64,000 bases of DNA, taken from the NCBI GenBank assembly GCA_025084515.1, contig JAJAGP010000201.1, positions 541,501 through 605,500 of the forward strand. Reading direction: 5' to 3'. Below are positions 42,922 through 54,580 of the stretch, piece after piece. The stretch is from Ancistrus triradiatus (lineage: Eukaryota; Chordata; Actinopteri; Siluriformes; Loricariidae). Position 1 is the first letter of the stretch. Every line of letters starts with the position of its first letter. Both the position numbers and the translations under genes were made by a program. Below the pieces are notes generated by a model. That model made no database searches, was not told the DNA's origin, and worked only from the letters and a program-made list of their open reading frames with translations.

Positions 42922-45760
42922 TCAGCAATTCTGATCGTTCTCTGCAGTCTGCTTCATCAGTTCCTGTGGTAGTCCATAGTTCCTCAGTTGGCGCAGAAAA
43001 TACATTCTCTGTTGGGCCTTTTTGAGGATAGAGCTAGTGTTGAGCTCCCATTTCAGGTCCTGAGAGATGATAGTTCCCAGAAACGTGAAGGTCTCCACAG
43101 TCTTCACAGGGCAGTCGGTTATAGTGAGGGGTAGCAGTGGTGAGTGGTGTCTCCTGAAGTCCATTGTCATCTCCACTGTCTTGAGCATGTTCAGCTCCAG
43201 ATTGTTCTGTCTGCATCTAAGCACCAGTTGTTCAACCTCCCTCCGATATGCAGACTCGTCACCATCCTCTATGAGTCAGATGACTGTTGTGTCGTCTGCA
43301 AACTTAAGGAGTTTAACAGTCGTCATTGGTGTAGAGAGAGAAGAGCAGTGGGGACCGGACACATCCTTGTGGAGCTCCAGTGCTGATTGGCTGTACATCC
43401 GAAGTAATATTCCCCAGTCTCACCTGCTGTGTTCCGTCTGTCAGGAAGCTGGTGATCCACTGACAGATCGCAGGAGATACAGTGAGCTGGGAGAGTTTGG
43501 AGGTGAGGATATCTGGTTTTATGATGTTGAATGCCGAGCTGAAGTCAACAAAAAAGATTCTAGCATAAGTCCCTGGGCAGTCAAGGTGTTGTAGGATGTA
43601 GTGCAGTCCCATGTTGACTGCATCATCCACTGACCTATTTGCTTGGTAGGCAAACTGCAGGGGGTCCAGCAGGTTTCCTGTGACATTCTTCAGGTGGGCC
43701 AACACCAGTCGTTTAAAAGACTTCATTACCACAGATGTCAGTGCGACAGGTCTGTAGTCGTTTAGTCCTGTGATGGAGGTTTTCTTTGGGACTGGAATGA
43801 TGGTGGATTGTTTGAAGCAGGATGGGACTTCACATGGTTCTAGGGATTTGTTGAAGATCTGTGTAAAGACAGGAGCCAACTGGTCAGCACAGGCTTTAAG
43901 GCAGGAGGGGGAGACACCGTCTAGGCCTGGTGCTTTCCTGATGTTTTGTCTCTTGAAGAGCCGACTCACCTCCTCTTCGTGTATTAACAGTAGAGTAGTG
44001 TGGCTGAAGTGGGTGAAGTGGGTGAGAGGTGTAAATTGGTCTCTCTCAAACCTGCAGTAATATGCATTCAGCTCGTCAGCCAGGTCTTTGTTTTCCTCAG
44101 TAGAGGGTGATGGTCTCCTGTAGTTCGTGATGTCTTGCAGGCCTTTCCACACTGATCTAGGGTTTGATCTTGGCTGAGAACCTATTTTCCAGTTTCTCAG
44201 TATACTTTCTTTTCGCCAGTCTGATCTCTTTTGTCAGTGTATTCCTGGCCTGTTTGTACAGGTCTCTGTCACCCCTACTGTAGGCATCCTCCTTGGCTTG
44301 ACGAAGCTGTCTTAGCTTACCAGTGAATCATGGCTTATTGTTGTTATATGTGCGAAAGGTTTTGGTTGGCACACACACATCCTCACAAAAACTGATGTAA
44401 GATGCCACAGCGTCAGTCAGTTTGTCCAGATTTCCAGTAGCAGCTTCAAAGATACTCCAATCAGTGCAGTCAAACAGTCCTGCAGTTCTTGCTTCGCCTC
44501 CCTGGTCCATTTCTTCACAGTTTTGACAACAGGCTTTACACATTTTAGTTTCTGCCTGTAGGAAGGAATAAAATGAACCAGGCAGTGATCAGAATGTCCC
44601 AAAGCTGCCCGGGGAACAGAACGATATGAGTCCTTAAGGACTGTGTAGCAGTGATCCACTGTGATATTTTCCCTGGTAGGAATATTAATGTGCTGTTTAG
44701 ATTTCTGTGGTAGCTGAGCGGTTAAGGTACTGGACTCTGGAACAGAAGGTCCAGGGTTCAAATCCCACCTCTGCCAAGCTGCTACTGTTGGGTCCTTGAG
44801 CAAGGCCCTTACCCCACAATTGCTTGGATTGTAAGATTGTACCAATTGTAAGTCGCTGTGGATAAGGGCGTCTGCTAAATGCTGTTAATGTAAATGTAAA
44901 TGTATATTTTGGCAGTTCATGGTTTAATTTTGCTCAGTTAAAATCTCCAGGTATTATGAAGAGTGAGTCCAGTATTTCTGTTCCAGTCCAATTATTTGTT
45001 CAGCTAGAGTCTGTAGTGAATGACTGGTGTTTGCCTGTGGTGGGATGTAAACACCGACCAGGATGAAAGAGGAAAACTCCCGCAGTGAATAAAAAGGTTT
45101 ACAGTTTATAAACAGTGATTCCAAGTTTGGACTGCAGTATTTATTCACAACTGTGACATCTGAGCACCAACCTTCATTAATGTAGAAACAAATTCCACCG
45201 CCTTTAGTTTTTCCCAAAAGCTCCACTTCGCGATCCGCTCGGTGTAGACTGAAATCCAGCAGATGTAATCCACTGTCCAGGATGGATTCGCTGAGCCAAG
45301 TTAACAGTAAAACAGAGAGCAGCAGAACGTGCAAAGTCCTTGTTTATCCTGTTGAGGAGATGTAGCTCTTCCATTTTGTTGGGTAAGGAGCGTAGATTCG
45401 CTAAGTCAATCGATGGAAGCACAGTTCGGAATCTGCGTTGTTGCAGCTTTACGAGCGCACCGGAGGGCTTTCCTCTTCTGTGCCGTTTCCACTTCCCATA
45501 AAGCTCCTCCAACTTAAATCTCCAAAAAACTTTCCGGGTTTGTGAAAACTGGACAAAAAATGTTCGGGATTGACTGCCTGATGTTAAGCAGTTCATCTTT
45601 TGAGTAAGTTATTGGGTTTGAATATCCGTAAATACAGATAATAAGAAAAAACCAAGATAGTACTACAGAGCACTGTACCGAGGCTGCCAGTCGGGGTGCC
45701 ATCTTTGACACATATGGAATAAATAACATGGAAGAGCAGATGTCTCTCATCAGCCCTCAT
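42922..45760 (-). pseudogene. LINE ORF2: endonuclease and reverse transcriptase
   Basis: In coding order: SNPITYSKDELLNIRQSIPN (45700-45630), LANLRSLPNKMEELHLLNRI (about 45400), endonuclease with KGGGICFYINEGWCSDVTVV (45210) and FILVGVYIPPQANTS, then after the SINE RENITVDHCYT and ALGHSDHCLVHFIPSY (44600). RT is one long frame, 44152-43313: LNDYRPVALTSVVMKSFKRL, LQFAYQANRSVDDAV, FFVDFSSAFNIIKPDIL, STGAPQGCVRSPLL, YTNDDC in place of YTNDC. The tail is LDFRRHHS-like to about 42922. At least four breaks make it inactive. Confidence 0.85.
44701..44903 (+). mobile_element. tRNA-derived SINE with L2-type tail, second copy
   Basis: Same family as 30885-31087: TGGTAGCTGAGCGGTTAAGG, AGGGTTCAAATCCCACC, AAGTCGCTGTGGATAAGGGC and an AATGTAAATGTAA tail. 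It is opposite in orientation to the LINE it interrupts. Target duplication is unclear (TTTAGATTT against TATATTTT). Confidence 0.88.
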
Positions 45761-46141
45761 CATTTTTGTCAGGACTGGCCGTCCCAATCCACACCGCTGA
45801 TGCCCTCTAGTGTCGGGCTGCAGAACAGCATGCTTCCTAATACCCTGGACTTGAAAATCAACCCATCTACTTTTAATGTCAATGTCCTGTCAACAGACAG
45901 AGTATCACTCAAAACCACAGAATCACTGATTGGTTAGCATGTCACTGCACACAATCAAACTACCAATATGCTGATAATTTATCACAATACTCGAGTGTAG
46001 AAGGGAAAAAAATCACCTGGTATCATAACATGCCTACTTAAGGAATGTTACTTTCAGTTTCATTTCAGCTCAGGGCTCTCTTTCAGGAAGAGACATGCCA
46101 TTATTGAGTTGACAAAACAGATGTGACATTTGCTGTGCTTG
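45761..46141. other. Sequence without a recognised feature
   Basis: No repeat or gene recognised between the LINE 5' end and the MITE. Confidence 0.4.
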
Positions 46142-46749
46142 ATGCTATGTCCACACGTACACGGGTAGTTTCTAAAACGGGGGTTTTCAAATTCGTTTAT
46201 AAAAAACATCCCGTCCACATAAGCACTGTTTAAATAAACTTCGTCGCGCACAGTTGCTGTCAAGAGCAGTGCCAAACCAGCAGTCCTATATGCCGACGAA
46301 GCAGCTCACTCAGCGACAACAACGACGTACTATGCATACGAACATTTCCTCGCCATTCTTCAGAGGTCTGACCAGGTCTAGTCCAAAACCGACGACACTG
46401 GGGGCGGGAACTGCATCGTGGGTGTGATAGATATAGTAGTGACCTCTGTAGCGCATTCTGACACCTCTGTTCTTCAGTGTAATGAAAAAGTAATAATTGT
46501 AAATGTATTTGTAGATTTGTAACCAGTTCGGTCAGCAGTGTTACAGCTGGCACTATTTTGGCTACGTCCGCTATTGCACAAAATCGCCTCATGTAAACAA
46601 AGGAGATAATGCTGCACAAATGATGTTTACAAGCAAGAAAAGTCTGTTTTCAGTGACCTAAAAATGCCGTTTTCGTGTGGACAAAAGGTCAAATGCATAG
46701 AAAAAGCTACGTTTTTTAAAAATACCTGTGTTTCGTGTGGACAGGGCAT
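46142..46749. mobile_element. MITE-like element with 16-bp terminal inverted repeats
   Basis: ATGCTATGTCCACACG at 46142-46157 pairs with CGTGTGGACAGGGCAT at 46734-46749 with two mismatches. A second CGTGTGGAC lies at about 46673. No transposase codons. The TGTCCACACG end suggests an hAT-type non-autonomous element, but no target duplication is clear. Confidence 0.65.
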
Positions 46750-46869
46750 GAAAGTCCAGAGAAGAAAACAGAGTGTGAGATTTTTGCCATCACCTGGTGA
46801 GTATGTTTTAGCCAGCTGTAATTAATGAACACAGTATAAAGTAGTAGGCTATACGCTGAATTAATGCCA

Positions 46870-49090
46870 CTAGAAGATGATCTCAACATTAAGGTATGTA
46901 CCTTGTACCCTCCTCTTGTAGCCTTGTGCTTGCATGCATTGGGCAAAACCATAAACTTTAAACATAAATTTTAAATAGCTCTCTAGCCACTTGTTTGGCA
47001 GATTACTGCATTGGAAAGCATGTGCTAATTTTGTAAAATGGTCCGTAACCACAAGTACATCCACGGATAGTTGCTTGTTTGTCCTCAGCACACCAGAAAT
47101 CCACACAGACCAACTCTATGGCCACATAAGTTTGAATGCTCTCGAGTGGAGCTCTAGCAGATGGTTCAGAAGTCTTGGCAAGAATGCACCTTTCGCAGCA
47201 CCTGACATAGTTTTGGATGTCTTGTTCCATCTTGTGAACAGTGAAGAGTTTCTTGACCGTACATGATGGCTTGCCAAATTGTGGATGCCAAATTAAAGCC
47301 TTGTCTCGCAATCCTTGTGGAAAGACATACTGCTATCTTTTGTGTCCACTTGAAAGGGATTCTTAGAAACTCTATACAGTATACCTTCTTGAACTCTGAG
47401 CTCTTCCTACTGCTTGGATAGATCAAGGGCCATTCAAACTAAGCTTGGTTCTCTCTCATCTAGAGAGTCTTTTCTTGCATACAACAAAGGGGATGACTGA
47501 TGATATGATTGCGTCCTGTTCCTGGTGTTTTCTGGAGATCCTGTAGGGAAAAAACATGGGAAGTGTATCTTGACCACCATTTCAAACTGCTGAACAGACT
47601 GAATTAACTGCACTGCTCGGGTCTCTGTTGCTAGTCCACAACAATAGTGAGAATCATAGAGGGCCTGCACAGTTTCTGCACTGAAGGAGCTTGGAAAGGA
47701 TGCAACTTGGGCTACCTGGATGAGGTCAACTGATGGCTTTCAATCGGGATGGACACTATCCTCACCAACAACGTTCAGCTTCATATGGAAGATTTCTGTA
47801 CTGCTTCGAGCTTTGGGTTTTGTCATTAAGTAAGTGAGTGCGTTGTTGTCTATCCACACAGTTAAATTCATGTTCTGTTATCCAGTGGCTACATTTTTCA
47901 CAAATGCTCCATGTCAATGCTAGGAACTCCAGACAATGACCTGGGTACATCCTCTGGGAAATGCTGAGTGTTTTTACTGGCAAAAGTGATGGGTCTCACC
48001 AGGGAGTGCTTGGGATAGAACAGATTTACATAACAAATGGCATTTCCTTGGACTCAGTTTCAGGTTGTGCTGATGGAAATCTCTGAAAGATGACAGCCTC
48101 TCTAAGGCTTCCTTCTCAGTGGGGGCAAACACCAGTAGATCATCCAAATAGCACAACAGACTGGTTTTTATCTTTCTAGTGAAATGAGGAATGTTTTAAA
48201 AACCAGATGTTTAAGTCCATTGTACTAAAGTATGAATTGACACCTAATGTTGGCAAACAATCTGACCTGGGTGTGGCAGGGGATGTGCGTCTTTCAAAGT
48301 GTGAGCATTAAGCCACCTGAAGTCTGTGCATATTCTTAAACTGCCATCTCTCTTCCAAACCAATACCAACGGAGAAGCGTATTCCCTGTTCCTCCATTTC
48401 TGCTAGCATTTGCCATAACTTCTGGTAACGGGCAGGAGGAACCCTCCGGTATGGGAAGGTGAAATGGATGGTCCATCTACTAGATGGATACAGTGGGGGG
48501 GGACAATCCTTTTGCTTCGTTGCAGTCCAAGGGCATGTTGACAGAAAACAATCATGGTAATTAATGAGAAGCTGAGCAAGACCCTGCTTGGTGGAGTGAC
48601 TGACTTGGGATGATTCTATGTATATTGCCCACCTTTTCCCACCAGTCTCTTTAACGGTCATCAGAGCGTTTGAATCAGCAAAATATTCAACCTGGAGACC
48701 ACTGACTGAGAGACAACTGGTTTTCTGAAGCAGTGCACAATCTTCAAGGGCTAAGCATGGTGAAAACATCTGCCAATTTACAATTCCTCTTTGGAGTAAC
48801 TGGCTTGTTGGAAAGATTGGCCACTTTCATCTTCACTTTCAATCCACTGATCACCCCACATAGGTGTAACAATGTGACCAACCATGATATTTTGTGGTGC
48901 TGACGTTGATGAAGTTGGGCTTGACAGCTACCGTACTCCCACGGGGAAATGGGGGGCATTTGTGTGAAAATTTTCCCCACACTAAATATTCCTGTTTTGC
49001 ACAAAAAGTGGACAGCTTCAGTCAGTTTAACTGTAGTAATTTTGGTAGGTGCTTCCTCTCCCCTCCATCTTGACAAGCCAGTCATCATGT
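46870..49090 (-). pseudogene. G5 pol, 3' part: RT, integrase
   Basis: Reading includes KITTVKLTEAVHFLCKTGI and NLSNKPVTPKRNCKLADVF (linker, 49060-48780), an RT start with HFTFPYRRVPPARYQKLWQM (48460), the catalytic CYLDDLLVFAPTEKEALERL (48150), and an integrase: MEQDIQNYVRCCERCILAKT (47230, zinc finger), VLVVTDHFTKLAHAF (47050, core) and FKVYGFAQCMQAQG (46970). Many frameshifts. The element ends inside the integrase core. Confidence 0.82.
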
Positions 49091-49230
49091 CAGGGTAGTA
49101 AGCAGCGTCAGTACATGACTGTCTGTTATTCTGACAAACCAGTCCTTGTTATAACGGGGGTGTGCACGACAGATAAGGAGACGAATGCAGGTTGACAAAA
49201 TAAAATGAAAGATATATATCAGACCCGAGG

Positions 49231-52200
49231 AGAGCTCATTGGAGCATGCGGTCTCAGGGCAGTCCACCCTGGAGCAAACGACTTCTGAGCAGGCCTCACT
49301 TGAGAAAACAGCCCTCTGGCGAGCGTCATTGGAGCAGACGGCCTCTGAGCGAGTCTCACTGAGCAAACAGTCTCAGGGCATGCCTCACTGAAGCAAATGG
49401 TCTCTGAACGAGCCTCACTGGAGCAAATGGTCTCAGGGCAGGAACTCCACTGAAGCAAACGGCCTCTGAGCGAGCCCTCGCTGGAGCAGACAGTCTCAAA
49501 GCAGGCTTCACTGAAGCAAACGGTCTCTGAGCGAGCCTCACTGGAGCAACGGTCTCAGGGCAGGCCTCACTGGAGCAAACGGCCTCTGAGCAAGCCTCAC
49601 TGCAGCAGCAAATGGTCTCAGGGCAGGACTCACTAAAGCAAACAGTCTCAGGGGCAGGCTTCATTGAAGCAAACAGTCTCTGGGAAGGCCACATTGGAGC
49701 AGATGGCTTCTGACCGAGCCTCACTGGAGGAGAAGACCTCTGAGCAAGCCTCACTGAAGCAAACAGTTTCTGGGCAGGCCACAATGGGCAAACATCTTCT
49801 GAGCAGGCCTCACTGGAGCAAATGGCCTCGGGGTATGCCTCACTGGAGCAAATGGTCTCAGGGCAGGCCTCACTGAAGCAAACAGTCTCTGGGCAGGCCA
49901 CACTGGAGCAGACGGCCCCTGAGAAAGCCTCACTGGAGCAGATGGCCTCTGAGCAGACCTCACTGGAGCAAACAGCCTCAGGGCAGGCCTCACTGAAGAA
50001 AATGATCTCAGGGCAGGCCTCACTGAAGCAAATGGTCTCTCAGTGAGCCTCACTGGAGCAAACAACCTCTGAGCAAGCCTCACTGGAGCAGACGGTCTCA
50101 GGGCAGGCCTCACTGAAGCAAACAGTCTCTGGGCAGGCCACACTGGAGCAGATGTCCTCTGAGGGAGCCTCACTGGAGCAGATAGCCTTTGAGCAGGCAT
50201 CACTGGAGCAAAAAGTCTCAGGGCATGCCTCACTGAAGCAAACGGTCTCTCAGTGAGCCTCACTGGAGCAGATGGTCTCAAGGCAGGCATCACTGAAGCA
50301 AACAGTCTCTGGCCAGGCCACATTGGAGCAGATGGCTTCTGAGCGAGCCTCACTGGAGCAGACGGTCTCAGGACAGGCCTCACTGAAGCAAACAGTCTCT
50401 GGCCAGGCCACATTGGAGCAGATGACCTCTGAGCAGGCCTCAATGAAACAGACGGTCTCAGCGCAGCCCTCACTGGAGCAGACGGTCTCAGGACAGGCCT
50501 CACTGGAGCAAAGGGCCTCTGAGCAGGCCTTACTGGAACAAACAGCGTCAGAGCGAGCCTAACTGGAGCAAACTGTCTCAAGGCAGGCCTCACTGAAACA
50601 GACAGTCTCTTGGCAGGCCACACTGGAGCGGACAGCCTCAGAGCGAGTCTCACTGGAGCAAACAATCTCAGGGCCGGCCTCAGTGGAGCAAACAGTCTCT
50701 CAGCGAGCCTCACTGGAGCAGATGGCCTCTGAGTGACCTTACTGGAGCAAACAGTCTCAGGGCAGGCCTCACTGGAGCAGATGACCTCTGAGCAGGCCTC
50801 ACTGAAGCAGACAGTCTCAGGGCATGCCTCACTAAAGCAAATGGCCTCTGGGCAGTCCACAATGGAGCAGATGGTCTTAGGGCAGGCTTCACTGAAGCAG
50901 ATCGTCTCTCAGCGAGCCTCACTGAAGCAAACGGCCTCTGAGCATGTCTCACTGAAGCAAATGGTCCTTGAGCAAGCCTCACTGGAGCAAATGACATCTC
51001 AGCGAGCCTGACTGGAGCAAATGGTCTCAGGGCAGGCCTCACTGGAGCAGATGACCTCTGAGCAGGCCTCACTGAAGCAGACAGTCTCAGGGCAGGCCTC
51101 ACTGGAGCAGATGACCTCTGAGCAGGCCTCACTGAAGCAGACAGTCTCAGGGTATGCCTCACTAAAGCAAATGGCCTCTGGGCAGTCCACAATGGAGCAG
51201 ATGGTCTTAGGGCAGGCTTCACTGAAGCAGATCGTCTCTCAGCGAGCCTCACTGGAGCAAACGGCCTCTGAGCATGTCTCACTGAAGCAAATGGTCCTTG
51301 AGCGAGCCTCACTGGAGCAAATGGCATCTCAGCGAGCCTGACTGGAGCAAATGGTCTCAGGACAGGCCTCACTGAAGCAAACGGTCTCTGGATAGGCCTC
51401 ATAGGAGTAAACAGACTCAGCGCAAGCCATACTGGAGCAAACAGCCTCTGAGCAGGCCTTACTGGAACAAATGGCATCAGAGCGAGCCTAACTGGAGCAA
51501 ACTGTCTCAGGGCAGGCCTCACTAAAACAGACAGTCTCTGGGCAAGCCACACTGGAGCAGACAGCCTCAGAGCGAGTCACTGGAGCAAACGGTCTCGGGG
51601 CAGGCCTTACTGAAGCAAACAGCCTCTGGATGAGCCTCACTGGAGCATATGGTCTCAGGGCAGACCTCACTGAAGCAAATGGTCTTTGGGCAGTCCACCC
51701 TGGAGCAGGCCTTGCTGGAGCAAACAGTCTCAGGCCAGGCCTCACTGGAGCAGACGGTCTCAGGGCAGGCTTCACTGAAGCAAACGGTCTCAGGGCAGGC
51801 CTCACTGGAACAAACGGCCTCTGGATGAGCCTCACTGAAGCATACAATCTCAGGGCAGGCTTCACTGAAGCAAATGGTCTCTGGGCAGTCCACCCTGGAG
51901 CAAACGACCTTTAAGCAGGCCTTGCTGGAGCAAACGGTCTCAGGGCAGGCCTCACTGGAGCAGAGGGTCTCAGGGCAGGCTTCCCTAAAGCAGACGGTCT
52001 CTCAGTGAGCCTCACTGGAGCAAACAGCCTCTGTGCGAGCCTCACTAAAGCAAATGGTCTCTGGGCAGGGTAGCAAATGGCCTCTGAGTGAGCCTCACTG
52101 AAGCAAACGGTCTCTGGGCAGGCCACACTGGAGCAAACGGCTATTGAGCAGGCCTCACTGGAGTAAACGGTCTCAGCGCAGGCCTCACTGAAGCAAACGG

Positions 52201-52448
52201 TGTCAGGGCAGGCGTCACTGAAGCAGATGGATTTTGGACATTCCACACTGGAGCTTACGGCCTCTGAGTGAGCCTCACTCAAGCAAATGGCCTGTGACCA
52301 GGCCTCACTGGATCAAACGGCCTCAGAGCAGGCCTCACTGGAGCAAACGGCCTCTTCGAAAACCTCACTGGAGCAAATGGCCTGTGAGTAGGCCTCACTC
52401 GACCAGACAGCCTCTGAGCAGGCCTCACTGGAGCAGACAGCCTCTGGC
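49231..52448. repeat. 30-bp minisatellite, about 107 units
   Basis: Units with core CACTGGAGCAGACAGTCTCA and GGGCAGGCCT spacing, 30 bp each with few length changes. Plus-strand repeats read ASLEQTVSGQ; minus-strand repeats read PETVCFSEAC or RPSAPVRLAQ depending on frame. Open frames of 369 and 280 codons exist on the minus strand. Several larger blocks are duplicated (for example 50733-51010 against 51021-51340). Homologous to 11116-11445. Confidence 0.93.
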
Positions 52449-52640
52449 ATGGACGTTCTCGGCGCTGGCACTGGTGCAGACTTCCTCTGTGCTGGCACTG
52501 GCGCCGACATCCTTGGTGCTGGCACTGGCACTGACATCCTAGGCGCTGGCACTGGCGCCGACATCCTAGGTGCTGGTACTGGTGCCAACATCCTCGGCGC
52601 TGGCAATGGCGCTGACATCTTCGGCACTGATGTCCAAGAT
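52449..52640. repeat. 27-bp minisatellite, about seven units
   Basis: Units GACATCCTAGGCGCTGGCAC and seven more bases encode DILGAGTGA on the plus strand. They directly follow the 30-bp array, as the GTADALEAAT array follows the 30-bp array at 11446. Confidence 0.9.
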
Positions 52641-52881
52641 CGGCACAATTGTTCTTGGTGCCGGGATTGGCGCAACTGGCTCAAACATTTTGCTTAGACA
52701 CATTGCGGGTTCAGGTATGGAGCTAATGTGCTCAGGTACAGGGTTAATCGACGCTAAAGACCCAAGTACAGAGCTAACAACATGTGCCGCTTAAATAGAG
52801 TCCATAACAGCTGATGCTTGTTAGTCCAAGCATCAGCCTGTTCGCATGCTCTCCAGTCGGGTGTTAGCACGAAGGGTAACA

Positions 52882-53553
52882 TCTAGATCGCCCCTAGTGG
52901 CGAGGAGAGGTGTAAAGAAGAGGATTCTGACGTAGTCTGTGACAAGTCTCCAGTAATCATCACTGTTCTTCATATGCTGCATGATGTATTTTATTAGAGC
53001 CGAGAATGAGGTCACCCTTCTGTCCAGGAACCACAAGAACTGGAACAACACAGCTCAAACCATACCCCTTGAGGTCTAGCTCATAAATGAATTTTGGATG
53101 TGTCTGGTGACCCCTACAGCTTACTAGAATAATCTGGTGACCTAGTTGTTTGTCTTTGGAAATCAGCTTTTTGTTGAGCAGCTTACGTTCCTTCTCTTTA
53201 TTTAGTGTGCAGTCCATTGAACCAGAGTAGAGCATCCCTTTCCCATGAAACAGTTCATTTATAGTGACAGACGTATGGAAAAGTTCAGTAAATAGTCTGA
53301 TTCTTTGTGAGTTCTGCAGAACTACCTGGACATTTTCAGAAACTGCTGCACATATGTCCTCATATCTCAGCTCTAAATCGTTGAGGGTCTGATTGTCTTT
53401 GCCTGCATGTCCCCCTCCCATATGCAGGCTTAATAGTCTGTTTGTTAGAGTCTCCACTCCTCTGCTACATCAACAGCTGTATACAAACAAATCCTGTAGT
53501 CCATAGCACTATCTGCAGCTACAGTTAATGTATTGTAAAAATTGGCCAGGGGC
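52882..53553 (-). pseudogene. G5 gag end and protease region
   Basis: Minus strand: LANFYNTLTVAADSAMDY (53545-53500), then LLSLHMGGGHAGKDNQTLND and on to GYGLSCVVPVLVVPGQKGDL followed by ILGSNKI, resembling the C-terminal part of a retroviral-type protease domain in this Gypsy group. It then continues to NSDDYWRLVT before the array unit begins. The active-site DSG triplet was not seen. Confidence 0.7.
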
Positions 53554-53701
53554 TGTTACGGGGTCTAGGTTATCTGTATACTTTTATTATGATATACACC
53601 GTCCCCGGAAGTTGGGGCACCGCACTGGCATTCAGACATTACAGTTACAATGCACCGTTCCTTCGTGTGTCTTTCTTTAGCTAATATAATATACAGCAAC
53701 A
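53554..53701 (+). repeat. G3 5' LTR
   Basis: 148 bp, TGTTACGGGGTCTAGG to ATACAGCAACA. Matches the 3' LTR with about eight differences by eye. Confidence 0.93.
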
Positions 53702-53760
53702 TGCTGTCAGAAGTTCGTGAACTTGCGCTTTTGTTTGAGGCTGAATTGTAAAGGCTACAG

Positions 53761-54580
53761 TATGTCACGAGAGGCAAGCGATAATGAGTCTGGAGCAGGT
53801 GCTCAGCAGCAGGTTACAGGGCTAGCCTTAGCTGCTAATATTTCCCCGTCATCACCTATGAGTTTCGCGGGTGACTGGTATGCAAACTGGGAAATATTTT
53901 GTGCGGAGTTTGAGGACTATTCTTTAGTCACGGGTCTGTCTGGCAAATCGAAGGATGTGCAAGCAGGTATGCTACGGATCGTCATGGGAAGTGAGTGCAG
54001 ACACATTTATCGTCACAATCTGAACCTTGCCGAAGTTCAACGGAGCGATCCTAAACTTATACTGGACGCACTAGAGCAGTATTTTAAGCCCGCAAAGAAC
54101 GTCATTTATGAAAGATACATGTTTGGGCGTTGCAAGCAGGTGGATGGAGAGTATTGATACGTTTGTTACCAGGCTGAGGGAAAAAGCTGCTACATGTGAG
54201 TATGGGCAATTGAAAGATGAGATGATTCGTGATAAGATTGTACTGGGCATCATGGATGAAGGCACACGACGCAGACTGCTAAGGGAAAAGGCTCTAACAC
54301 TTGTCAGTGCTATCGAAATGTGCCGTGCAGCAGAACAGACTGATATTCCAATGAAAATTATTGAGCGCACACCCATGCCATACATGCGGTTGCTAAGCAA
54401 CGATTCAGACTGAACAAATCGAAACAGAGTGATTCATCTCAAATTGCAGACACAGGTAATTTGTGCAAATACTGCGGCTACACTCACCCTAGGGGCAGAC
54501 AACACTGTCCTGCTTTTGGGAAGACATGTAAGTCATGTGGAACGCAAAATCACTTTGCTAAGATGTGTTTGAAAAAATAA
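53761..54580 (+). pseudogene. G3 gag with double zinc knuckle
   Basis: Starts MSREASDNESGAGAQQQVTG; the ATG is 60 bases after the LTR. Capsid-like DWYANWEIFCAEFEDYSLVT and IYRHNLNLAE, then a frameshift near 54157 and DTFVTRLREKAATCEYGQLK. A second shift near 54410 precedes two zinc knuckles: CKYCGYTHPRGRQHC and CKSCGTQNHFAKMC (54467-54568). The protein would bind RNA in the particle. Confidence 0.87.

Larger units (their letters stand above)
42484..45760 (-). mobile_element. Rex1/CR1-like LINE, nearly complete, minus orientation
   Basis: The 3' end is at 42484 with a repeated TCAGAA tail (GATTCTGATTCTGATTCTGA on the coding strand). The coding sense runs from about 45750 to 42920: an N-terminal segment (NPITYSKDELLNIRQ), endonuclease, RT, and a C-terminal tail. 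A SINE at 44701-44903 splits the endonuclease. Frameshifts are present. Confidence 0.87.
49147..52881 (-). mobile_element. LTR-like unit of 3.7 kb composed mostly of minisatellite
   Basis: On the minus strand it begins TGTTACCCTTCG (52881) and ends CCCCCGTTATAACA (49147), TG/CA ends typical of LTRs. A TATA-like TCTATTTAAGCGG is at about 52788-52800. Downstream lie the 27-bp and 30-bp arrays and a segment CATTCGTCTCC also present at the LTR-like end near 12480-12494. About 80 unexplained bases separate the left end from the resumed G5 text, and no exact target duplication was found, so it could be a solo LTR or a rearranged element. Confidence 0.55.

Noticed and set aside
49356..51865. Long minus-strand frames (369, 280 and 181 codons) rich in SEACPETVC or RPSAPVR repeats as genes
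   Set aside because: All lie in a 30-bp minisatellite whose unit is a multiple of three, which opens several frames at once.
53717..53760. A start upstream of 53761 for G3 gag (MNLRFCLRLNCKGYS...)
   Set aside because: The upstream codons overlap the leader; MSREASDNESG at 53761 looks like the more natural gag start.
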